Assembly: GCF_905147045.1 (NCBI RefSeq) | Contig: NC_065914.1 | Location: 4,092,001 to 4,156,000, forward strand | Source of the DNA: Nymphalis io | Taxonomy: Eukaryota > Arthropoda > Insecta > Lepidoptera > Nymphalidae | Length of the DNA: 64,000 nucleotides | Direction: 5' to 3' | In this document: positions 46,901 to 59,900 of the stretch, piece by piece | How positions within the stretch are numbered: the stretch's first letter is position 1 | Layout of the letters: every line of letters begins with the position of its first letter | The notes under the pieces: generated by a model | Told to the model about the DNA's origin: nothing | The model's database searches: none | Seen by the model: the letters and a program-made list of their open reading frames with translations, nothing else | Position numbers and translations under genes: made by a program

Positions 46901-49900
46901 TTACACAGGCTCACTCAATAATAATAATAATAATTTATTTATTCAAGTAACGAGACTAATATACAAAATTATAAGAAAAGAAAATAAAAGAAGAAATAAG
47001 AAACAATATTTTTGTTCATCAATCAAAAAATATACATATTATATATATATACAATTATTGTTATATATTTTGTAAGAACGAATACTAACCCCAAGCTCTT
47101 TTATCATTTGTATTCCTGTACAGATTGAATTGATTTAATGATAAATTAAAAATGGTCCGCCGAATTTCAATATAGAATCAAGTCAATCATAAAATCGAAT
47201 AGAGCGACTATGGCGACGAGGACGTTGATTTATATTGTATCGAACACACTAAACGGGAAAACATTGAATGTTAGATGTTTGTTTACGAATGACGTATAGA
47301 TTATTAGAATTTCTCCGATATGTTATTAATTAGTTCGCGGGGTTTAGCGATTACGATGTTGTAATATCTCCATACATAAAATAATTTTTCCTGACTAATC
47401 AGCGCACAGCCAGAACTTAATCTAGAACAGTGGCGGATTTACCAGCAGGCTGAAAAGGCTTCAGCCTCGGGCGGCAGATTTTTGGGCAAATTTGGTGGCT
47501 AAAAGAAATCAAAAAGATTTTTTCCTGACGATTTTTTGATGTTTTACTGATAAAAAAAACAAGAATCCACAAATAGTTATGACATTATCGTACGGTTGTG
47601 AACCCTGCCTCCAACCAGCAGTAGGACTTGCATGTAAAAATAATTGATATAAATAATAATATTGCAGTTGTAGAGGCAAGTGCGGCAAAAACTGTACAGC
47701 TCATATCTTGAAAATCTGTAAATCCGCCACTGGTCTAGAATGCTGTAATTGTAAGTATGTATTATAACGTTACATTTGCTAAGAAATTTGAACTTTAAGG
47801 AGGAGTAACTTTATATGAATTTTAATTTTTTCGAAGTTGGGACGGATTGTATTATATGAATTGTATTACTTAGAAACGTTAAACGACAAAAATATCTTCG
47901 GAATGACGAAATAATTAACATATAAGTTGTAATTTGTATTTCGTATGAAGAAATATATTTCTTATATATTTTTTATCTGTACGGTCTGTTTGAGGTCAAT
48001 AAAGTCGATTAATTCTTAATATGTTTGTAAACATACCACAGATAACAGTTCGGCCGAGTTACCAGCGCTTAATTTGATTACAAATTAATAAAAATATAGG
48101 ATCAAGGTTAAAAAAACCATGATTAGACAAAATTTTAGTAAATTTTATTCATTAATTTTGTTACTTATAAACGTTAACATGATTTCTCTCTTTCTTTCAA
48201 TATTGATTTGACATTTAAAAGAAGAAGACAGCATTGTTTAACTAGTTATCCTATGAAACATTTGAGGTGAAACCGTAATTTTCACCGCTTTTATAAACCG
48301 CAAGATCGGTGATCAATTAAAAGTTATTAATATATATTTTTTGTATTTAAAATAGACAGGCGTATTGGCGAATAGGCCCCTTCATTTTCATTGATTACCA
48401 TGGCATATGACATTTTAAGAATCATAGCCAACTTCTCTCACGATTACACTGGCTAAATAACTCTTCGAATAAGGTCCAAGCGATTTAAAATATTAGTTCT
48501 TAGCGGTAGAATATGGTGAGTGTACGGTCTGTGAGAAGTCAGATGGATCCGTACAATATATAAATGATAAATATCTTCATGATCACATTCACGACCAAAC
48601 CAGTAGGCACTTTAAAACAAGCAGTTCATCAGTGATAAAATGGATGAAAACTTACCAATAACGGCAGATTCGGAACGAATACTTGATCGAAATGCGCCCC
48701 AACACTCGCTTCGGGTAGGAATTTGAAATTATTCCGCTCTTGAAAACTCAACTTGTCACCCTCAAATTTGACCTTCACTCTTTCCAAGTGTTGCCTGTTG
48801 AAATAAATAAAGAAAAATTATAAGTAATTTCGTTGAAATTCTATAATTTACTTTCGTGCCTCTATAGAATAGGGGATTTTGTCAAGATCTTTAAAAATAG
48901 GATTAAATTTGTTTTCAAAAAGAAAGACGTTATATATATATATCCTAAGACAGATTATCTGTGTATTCAATCGTTACACACTTCTCTGTAGTGTCCTAGT
49001 ACGTAATAGCTAATTATCAATTGAAATGAATGAGCTTAAACAATTAAATATGTAAAAGTATTTGAATCACAAAATATATTATATATTTAAGTACAATGCC
49101 ACAGGACAATCTTTTAGACGGCGTGTTTTTGCTATAAATTTGTAATGTGTATTTGTTTTTTTTTTGTATTATTTCATAAATTATAAAAATGACTGTACAT
49201 AGCTTACTAATAAATAAATGAGTTTAATCTCAAAATATATTCATCCAAAATTAACAACAATCTTTTCTCAGCTAAAATCTGTTAACCAATATCGCTAACG
49301 GGATAAAATACATGCTAGAACGCAAATGGACGAGCATATGATCGTTCACGAATAATTAACGTAATAACTATTGACGCTATGATTAAAGTCTCAAAAATAA
49401 GTCATCAATACAAACAGCGTGAATGATAAGAGGGATGTGACGTTAGGCTTAGTCTAGACTTTGTTATTTAAGATAACCTAACCTGTTCTACGATCAACTG
49501 TGTCGTCAAACTAAGGCCGGAATTTAAAGAAAGAGCCGAGATGGCCCAGTGGTAAGAACATGTGAATCTTAACCGATGATCGTGGGTTCAAACCCGGGCA
49601 AGCACCACTGAATTTTCATGTGCTGAATTTGTGTTTATAATTCATCTCGTGCTTTACGGTGAAGGAAAACATCGTGAGGAAACCTGCATGTGTCTAATTT
49701 CACTGAAATTCTGCCACATGTGTATTCCACCAACCCGCATTGGAGCAGCGTGGTGGAATAAGCTCCAAACCTTCTCTTCAAAAAGAGGAGAGGAGGCCTT
49801 TAGCCCAGCAGTGGGACATTCACAGGCTGTTACGTACGTTTATTTATTTATTTATTTATTGGAAATAGTTACACCATCGACTTATCACTAACACATTCAC

Positions 49901-52900
49901 TTAGCATTAGATACAGGGTATTAAATCTAGGTGAATAAATCATTACAGGTGTAAACAACATTGAATACGTTTACGTTTACGTTTTCAAAATCAAAATATA
50001 CCTTTTTTTTAATATATAAGCTAGCGCTTGACTGTTATCACACGTGATGGAAAGTGATGACAGGAGGACAGTCTAAGATGGGGCGCGCTTGCCTAGAAGA
50101 TGCCTATTCACTCTAGACTTGAAGGTACCCATATTGTTGGAAAAACGGAGGTCGGGAGGGTATTCCAGATCTTAGCGGTGCGTATCAGAAACGAGGAAGC
50201 AAATCGTTTCGTACGTGTCTTAAATACGTCAACTATGCAATGGATGCAGATCTTTACGATGCCTCGCAGTTCTATGGTAAACAGGTGACGGAGGAACCAA
50301 ATTAAATAGTTCCTGGGCACACTCTCCGAAATATATTCTGTAGAAAACCTTACTATCGATCCGTCCTGGGATGATAAAATATTAATCCTAACCCACGATA
50401 AATACCACAGATCATTTAGATCTCAATTAAGTATATCAATTCAAGGTCAAAATTGTTTATTTATCTGTACTCCTCCTGTCATTTAAGTCTAGAACATTTG
50501 ATAAGTGGCACCTAGACGGGCACGCTCAAAGTCCTACCACCAAACTTATATATTACTCATGGAGTACTAATATACCTCACGCCGTGATAGATGCATTCAC
50601 TTTGGTGTAATGCAAACGTAAGATTACATTTTATATCACATTTCCCTTCGACGGACGTCCGTATCGATATACAACAAAAAAAATGTTAAATTCTAATTAA
50701 ATTTGATAAACATTTCCTCTCAGTACCTCAAAGGTTGGCTGGGAGAGATCTTTGTTTTCATTCAGTCGTTCACTCGTTTTGTGGTCTTTTTTCAAAAACC
50801 ATTTGCAGCTAACTATCCTGGTAATGCTAGTAATCTTCCTATCACCAGAAAATGAAACAGTATTAGTGCATTTACTGCACGATACGTTTGTCTAACTGGA
50901 CTGTCTCGTTAGTCTAGTGGCTCGATATAAGGCCGCAGATCCCGATATCCTGGGTTGAAATCCAAAGTCGGGCCGATAAAAGAGCTACTGAGTTTTTTGT
51001 CGAAGAATCTTAGATTTAAATTTATAATAAATAGACGTACCAATGGGCCACCGTATATTAGCACTGTAAGAGATATAAGCAGTTTCTTACATCGCTAATC
51101 TGCCATCAACCTTGAGAACTAAGATGTCATGGCCTTTATTCCCGTACACTTCATTGTACACAAAAAATAATTGTATATAGGACAATTCGTATATACTTTG
51201 AGTTCTTTTTTTTTATATAGAATAGGAAGGTGGACGAGCATATGGGCCACCTGATGGTAAGTGGTCACCAAACGCCCTTAGACATTTGCACTGTAAGCAT
51301 CGCTTATAGCCAATGCGCCACCAACCTTGGGAACTAAGATTTTATGTCCCTTGTGCCTGTAATTACACTGGCTCACTCACCCTTCAAACCGGAACACAAC
51401 AATATCAAGTATTGCTGTTTTGCGGTAGAATATCTGATGAGTGGGTGGTACCTACCCAGACGAGCTTGCACAAAGCCCTACCACCAGTAAAGTTCTCGAC
51501 CGAATTTCGTTAATGGCGGCAAATCTCAAAGACTTACAATGTACACTAAGGATATATTATCTTCCGTGCTGTAGCGCAAACAGATAAACTTATATAAATA
51601 AATATAAATAATAATGTAGAAGCCAGTGACTATATATACGTATGTATATAAACATTTGCGCGTATTCGGAGCGGGTTGATAGTACTGTAACAAAATCCGA
51701 AACATGATCGCTAGCAGACTAGATTGTACATTTATATTATTGTACATAAACCGCTGCTGCTTTCGGCTGGAGTATACTGGTCCCGACTTCAACAGCGTCT
51801 TAAGCTGAGGTCCGGCCTCACAGGAGGCACTCTTAGGACGTCAGTTTCTCTTGAGCCCCTTATGTGGCTCCCTACATCCGGCTTGCGTTCAACTCGCCCA
51901 TCCCGTCTTTTGTCGCTGTAGACGCCACTAGGGCCAAGAGCAATACACAATCCAAAAAATATTATATTAATATTAGGTAATGTTTATTTTCTTTTATTAT
52001 TTTTATTAACCGTTTTCTTATTGTAATTATTTTAATCAAATCTCTGTTGCTTTAATAATTCATTTATTATCATAGTGCTACACTATAGTATAGAATAGTA
52101 GTTACAGTACAGTACAGTAACAGCCTGTTAATGTCCCACTGCTGGGCTAATGTCTCCTCTCCCTTTTGAGGAGAACTTTTGGAGCATATTTCACCACGAT
52201 GCTCCAATGCGGGTTGGTAGAATACAGTGCAGAATTTCAATGAAATTAGACACATGCAGGTTTCCTCACGATGTTTTCCGTCACACGAGATGAATTATAA
52301 TCACAAATTAAGCACATGAAAATTCAGTGGTGCTTGCCCGGGTTTGAACCCACGATCATCGGTTAAGATTCACGCGTTCTAACCAATAGGCCATCTCGGC
52401 TATTTAGTAGTTGCAATGTAGTAAAATTATCTATACAAAGAAATGTGTCTGTGATCTCGTATCGTATTTCATCTTGTATTGTATTTTTTATATAAGGCAT
52501 AATAATGTATATAAGAATTAATGCAAAGCGCTATCTGGAGCGCCTGATTTAAGAAACAAAAATAATTGAAGTATGGGTGACAGGCGGAAGTAGATGTGGT
52601 TAATCATGGAAACAAAATGTAGTTAACGCCATAAACCCTAATGATAGACCGATATTATTTGTAAATAAAATTGTTTTTTAATAACCGATAGTATTACGAG
52701 TATAAGTAAAAGAAATGTAAAGACGCTACGTGTTTTTTTTTTCCTGTAGACAATATAAAATATTTTGTTTATAACTTCTAACTGAATCTTCCTATGCAAA
52801 ATAAAATTTAAGTAATTTTTTTTCACGCTTTTTCTTAATTGTGGTATACAGTAAGAATTGCAGGAATGCGGTGAGACAATAAAAGTCAACAAAAAATTGC

Positions 52901-53867
52901 AGCACAAAACGCCTTATCGCTTATCGTTGTTAAAGGATAGAACATTTGAAAAATGATCATAGATGTACATATATATATATATATATATATGAGATCATAG
53001 GTAAGTACATAGTAAAAGCTCATTTTGTCATTTTTATAACCAGCTTATTTATTATATAGGTAGCTTAATAAATTATGGAAGAAAGCTGCACGTGGACAGG
53101 GAATTTACCTTACTACTAGGCCTTACTTTACTTTTGTTACCTTAATTTTATTATATTATTAAAAAAAAAAAAAAACAATTTCACTCCTACGACATTTTTA
53201 CACCTTAAAAGATATTAAAATAATATTTAGTTTTGTTTCAAAATAATTCTAGTAAAAAAAAAATAACCACAAAGGTGACACTATGAATAGATTAAAATTT
53301 TAAGTTAATTAATAATTATCTTTTAATAAAAACAATGTTATCAAGGGCGATGCAGTAACTTTGAATAAACGAGCATATTATGTATAAACTTAAATACTTT
53401 ATTGAGAGCTTGGGTGTGTATAGTAGATATTTATAATATAAAAAGTTGGACGGGCAGGTGGGCCTGATTGTAACAAGTCACCACCGCCCATAAATATTAG
53501 CGCCGTAAGAGATATCACCACTACGCAACCGACCTTGGGAACTAAGATGTTATGTCCCTTGTGCCTGTTGATAATGGCGTACCTTTCCTATTGGAACTCA
53601 ACAATACTATGTATTGCTATTTGGAGGTAGAGTATCTGATGAGTGGATGGCACCAACCCAGACGGGCTTGCACAAAGCCCTACCACCAATAATCACAAAG
53701 CATACAATATTTATATCTAATAAACCTCTTTAGCTAATTTAGAAATAATTGAAGCTTTGCTTAGCATTAGACACGACATCATCGGTGGAGATCTGAAATA
53801 ATATTTGATATTTCCGAAAAAATAGTAAATAAAGAGTCGATATAAGAAGTTGAATTGAATATTGTTG

Positions 53868-53904
<37 letters not shown>

Positions 53905-56900
53905 CTAATATATTTGTATTTCGTGATGTGGAAAAGCTATTAGCATATCGCATTACATATTCCGTAAATCTTGTAAGGCTTGTTTATCTTTACTACTTCG
54001 ATTATTGGAATATATAATCCCACTAAAATTAATTCAAAATGATGTCATCCTAACCGATTTTGGGCACGAAGGCGAATCTCAAGAGAGATTAGCTGAACTG
54101 CGCAGGACGTGTTATAGTGCACAAGTGCACTCTCTATTCCCTTACTCTCATAATCCGATGACTCGGCAATCCCACACGACCGGAAAGAGATCAGGCGCAG
54201 GACTGCTTTACGGGCTTTCCGAGGCACGGGAGCGTACTTCTAACTTTCAGCCTCTGTGCTGTTACTAAGAGTTTTCGAAATAAAAACACCATAACTTTAT
54301 ATCGGCCCGACTCAATATCTGCGGCCCAATGAGGCACACAAAATAAAACAATAAAATTATAAAAAAAAAACAGTTTTTTATTATTATTATGCTGCCTGGA
54401 AACTAAAATTTACAGCCTACAGGCACATATCTTATAAGCATCGGTCTGTCGAGATGATTAAGATAAAAAACCCTCACTTAATTTAATTAATTATTAAAAT
54501 TAAAAAACTTTACAGAATTTGAACGGGGAGAATCAAAAATATAACGCATCAATTACATAATAAGTTTTTCTGTGAAATATTCCAATACATAATTATGTAA
54601 ATATAAATACATAAATCGAATTATGTTAAAAAAAATCTTCAACAAAGTAAATATGCAAACAAGAGAAGTAAATAAGAATAACGATCCTGCGACTGACTAA
54701 ACATTTGAACATAATATATTGTACTAATATATACAGACGGATCGAATATCTACGCATAACTTATTTTGTATTTTTAAACTAGCCTAACCTCCCAACTTCG
54801 CACGGGTTAAATTCACACAAACCCCATTTTCTCCCTTAAAATTGAAATTTCCAAAAGTATTTTCTAAGCGGATACGTATACGAAATAACGTATGTTCCAA
54901 ATTTGAGCTTTCTAGCTATCAGCCAAAAAATAGCTGTACCTAACCTATCTGTGAACGAGTAATTTTAGAGTTTTCCGGTTACTCTCGCTAGAATCTCTTC
55001 CGAACCAATAGTAAGTTAGTTATAAGAGAGTAATCACTAAGTTTCTTGCCGATTTTTATCAGCGGAATCTACACCCAGAACCGTTAGTAGGGTACTTGTT
55101 CCGTAAAAGTAAGTGTTTGAAATTAATTTTTTGTTTGATTTGAAAATCTCTAAATAATTTTATAATTGATATTAATTTTTAAATGGTCATTTACTCTAAA
55201 CTTCCCACTGCTATTCAAAAGATTCCTCTCCTTGACGCTTAGAGCTTATTCCACCATGCTGATCAAATGTTGTATATCAACCATCTATTCATCCACTGGC
55301 ATATATAGCAGTACTTCATCCGAGACATTCATGTTAAATTCACCGTCGGACACGAGAACACTTATTAAGCATATGAAAACGCAAGGTCCTTTCCTGGGTT
55401 TAAGCCCGCCACCTTTTTATTGGTATATAAAGTATTGTTTTAAAGAGCAACGATCTCTTCATACTAATAAAACAAATATGAGAGTATGTTTGTATTGCGT
55501 TAATAGCTCGTAAATGATTAAAAAAACATATTTTTTAATGGTCTTCTATTGCGTGAATAGAAGACGATTAAAAAATATGTTTTTTTTTGTCTTTAATTGA
55601 TTATTATTTCTCTACTAAAACTCTATCATGACTATCAACAATGTTTGCTATTTATCAATAATTAATCATGAATCTGCGTTAAAATAATCGTAGACAATAA
55701 ATAGCGATTAACTTCAATCGCAAGTTAGACTTCCGTCTTATACAATTTTTTTTGCAATTCTTAGTGATAATACGTTTTTTTTTTTTATTTTTACTTAGCT
55801 TCGAACTACACGTGTTTTTCTTTCGTAGCTATGAATTTATAAACATAGTATTAATTAGATTGAACTTAATTTGAACAATTAATTGCCATTTCGTCTGGCC
55901 TTAGAATATTCTCAAAAACAAAAATGGAATTGGGCGGGTCATATTGCACGCATGGACAAGGAAAAATGGACACCAAGGTTAACTACCTGGCAAGGACCAA
56001 CATATAAAAGATTAAGAGGTAGACCAAAGGAAAAATGGATTGATGAAATAAAAAAAAAAGCTGGTGAAAACTGGATCACCAAAGCAAAAGACAGACAGAT
56101 GAGGAGCAAAATGGAGGAGGCCTTAACCCGCAGAGGGGTCCATAATGATTTATGATTTTAAAAATGAATTTTGATTTTGATTCTTTTTAATTTATTTATC
56201 ATTTAAAATTCATATACATTGAAATTATTTATTATGATTGGTGGTTTAAATATATATAGTTATATATATATATATATATTTAAAGTTTTTCGAAAAAGGT
56301 TACCGAGAAAAAAGAGTTTAATGTTACTCAAACGAAGCCATATATCACATGTAGCCACGTGCATTATTTACTTTTGTATGTGATCCTAGTAACAATAAAA
56401 ATATTTCATTAAAAAGTATATTTTTAATTAATTAAACCGAAAACAAAAAAGTATAAAATTTCGTTTTAATACCGATTACGAGCCAGATATGATGATTGAG
56501 TATTTTTTTACTTTTTTTATTATATTTGTTCTTAGTGTGGACATATTATAATTTACGAATCTGCGTAAGCGATTCATGGTGTCCAATTATTATATGCGCC
56601 TGAATTGGTCACCGTGACCACCAAGAGAACTAGGTAGGCTAGGTAGGTCTAAGTGCAAGCCCATTTGGTGTGTGTGTGTGTGTCTCCACATAATTTACTG
56701 AAAAACACCAATACTAATTATTGTTATATTCCGGTTTAAGGGTGAGTAAACCAGTATAACTACAGGTACGAGGGGCTGTCAGATAATGAATTGTTAATAT
56801 TTCATACAGCGCTCATGTATATGAGTGGCGGTGACCACTTATCAACAGGTGGTCCCGGCTGCTTAACTATTTCATAAAAAAATCAGATGCACAAAGTATT

Positions 56901-59900
56901 TTACAGTGATCAAGTATGTGCGCAAACACAAGTGCATTTTTTATCCTTTAACTAGATGTACGGCCGAGGTCCCGAGGTCTGTTTTCAAACCCAGATCCTA
57001 TAAAAAGTTATGGATGATGGAAGTGTCATCGGATTAAGAAGCGAGGGAATTGAGAGTGCATCTATGTTTGCGTACACACTTGTGCACTATAATATGTCCT
57101 GCGCAGCTTGCTAATCTCTCTTAAGATGGGACATCACATTATTACCATCATAATCATATAAACTTATATATAAACATGAATATACCCACTCAATATTTTA
57201 TTACTAAGCATTTGCTCATTTTATTTATTAGTAAATTGCATCCTCAAAGGGCGGCTCATTAGTATTTTTTTATTATGTTCGTCTGGCGCCCCGTTTCGGC
57301 CCAATTTTTTTATTACACCTACCACCACATCTCTGTGATTTGAACCCAGAAACTCGTGGCTTGTAGCCTTGTTAGATAGCCACTAGACTCGAACAACGAG
57401 TCTGTCGCACAATTGCAATAATTACTCTAATATAATTAGTCAATCAATGATCAATCAATGATCAATGATTATATTGGCAATTAAGCTGATCAATGAAATT
57501 ATTATTGTATTTAAGTTTTTCTATTACAATTTACAATAGCAAAAAAGTGTTTTATTGTGTATTGCAATGTTCACAATAAAATCGTAAAATCACCTTTTTA
57601 ATAATTTTTACGTTTCTATGTCTGGTTTTGTATCTCCACTAACTCCTTCTGAGCTACGCAACGGATATTATACGGCATGTATTGATACGGCATTTACTAA
57701 AAGAAAGAACAGTAACAGTAACAGCCTGTTAATGTCCCACTGCTGGGCTTAGGCCTCCTCTCCCTTTTGAGGAGAACGTATGGAGCTTATTCCACCACGC
57801 TGCTCCAATGCGGTTTGGTAGAATACACATGTGGCAAAATTACAATGAAATTAGACACATGCAGGTTTCCTCACGATTCACCGTCAAGCACGAGATGAAT
57901 TATAAACACAAATTAAGTACATGAAAATTCAGTGGTGCTTGCCTGGGTTTGAAACCACGATCATCGGTTAAGATTCACGCGTTCTAACCACTAGGCCATC
58001 TCGGCTCAAGGGGCTGGTCGAAGTCCTGGACGCCTGATAACTGCCAACACTATCTCAAACTGTACGTGTTCGTATCAAAGAAAGAACATAAAAATTTAAA
58101 TAAAAATTGTAAATATTTTGCACAAAATGCCTTTTTTGGTGTTTTGTCTAAAAAATTGTTAGTACGCTTACATGGCTATTGCTGGCTAAACCTTTGCAGA
58201 TATATCAGAACGATTCATACTATCCATTTTTATTTTTAAAATTTTGGTCAAAAATAATGTATTATTTGAGAAGCTTTTTTTAACAATATGGAGGTAAAAT
58301 ATTTATAAATAAATATGTTTATTATCTCAAGTATTTAATTAAGAACATATACTTAATTTTATATTTTTAATTTTAATTGAAATTGTATTGCAAATTAATT
58401 GTTTAATTTTTTGTTGTAATAAATATTTCATCGTATTAATATTCTGTAAGTATTGTTATTGTCTGATCATTTGTTAGTTTATATTGATTTTATATTTTTT
58501 ATTTTAATGTTTAATTGAATTTGTATTGCAGATTATTTTTGAATTTTCTCTGCAATTTTCTATTTTTGAGTGGAAACTTTGATATAAATAAATAAAGTAA
58601 AAACTCACGCAACAAAAATAATATGGTCAGTCAATAGTGCGATAGCGGAAAAGTCAGTGCGGAGCCTCAGTTACGCGGAACGGAGGCTGTTGATCTTAAA
58701 TTTGCAATTTTTAGTGCGACCTATGCGAATTTTATATTAATTACTAGCTGACCCGTGCCCACTTCGTTGGGCGGTTAACATTTCTACTTGTGATCGATTG
58801 GCCGAACATTAATAAAAATTGTCTCGCGTATTTAATATTTTAAATTATCTTTTAAACTATGCAACCAAAAAACAAACTGCAAAAATGAATTTTATTAAAA
58901 TAAAATGTCCTTGGTAATAAATTTATTTCTAATTAAATCGACGTGTTGTATATGAAAAAAAAACCGTCTAAAAGAAATATCACTCAATAGATTACAACAC
59001 GGTGGCTTCTCCATACCTATGTCGTATTATCTCTTTAAACATTGGTCCAAATTATATGCAGTAAAAGGTCTTTTGTTTTAAACACGAGGCGATAATTTTA
59101 CTTATTTTGATAAGAATTCATATTTGTTGATAATATGACCAATAAATATGACCTGACGTTTTTTTTTTTTGTAGACATTATCAAGATCTACAACTTCTAG
59201 AACTCAATCATATATCTCTCATCGTTAAGGCAGCGTTCGTAAGAAACGTTAATTTTGCAAATCCACTATCACGACAAAAGTCTTTTAATTTTTTGGTTTA
59301 ATATATAGCCTATGACACTCACAAATGATGTGGCTTTTTATTGGTAGAAGAATTTTCAAAATCTGTTAAGTAGATCCAGGGATTACCCCCTACAACCTCA
59401 CAGACTTTACCTCTTTATAATATTAGTATAAATTGTGTACACATAATAATTTATAAAATAGATTGTTAAAACTTTATTTGAATGGGACTCCAATTGTTAT
59501 TTTTTAATTGTGGTTTTACATACTTTCTATATAAGTACGTCTCGTTTTGCTTCAAGTTAAAATTTTTAGATAAGTATAATATTATATGATCCGCTGTTAC
59601 ATTATAATGTTTTTTAACAACATTTGGGGGTTGTACTAATTGTTTAAAATTTGTTATTCTTGCTTAAACGCATGTATCATAAGTTTTAATTATTAGGATA
59701 TAATAATAATAATAATAATAATATCCTGGGACATTTTTCACACACGGCCATCTGATCCCAAATTAAGCTTGTACAAAGCTTGTGTTATGGGAACCAGACA
59801 ACTGATATACTACATATACTACCTTTATTTTGTAAATACATAATTATATAGAAAACTACACCCAGACTCAGGACAAACAGACATGTTCATGCACACAAAT

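Noticed and set aside
49533..49605. Possible tRNA gene (A and B boxes, GGTTCAAACCC)
   Set aside because: The same head is fused to the same body in several places in the window, so it is a SINE head. No full cloverleaf with an acceptor stem was seen.
49631..49891. 86-codon plus-strand frame
   Set aside because: It is a reading of SINE-A DNA (the same text occurs in reverse at 52070-52255), not a gene.
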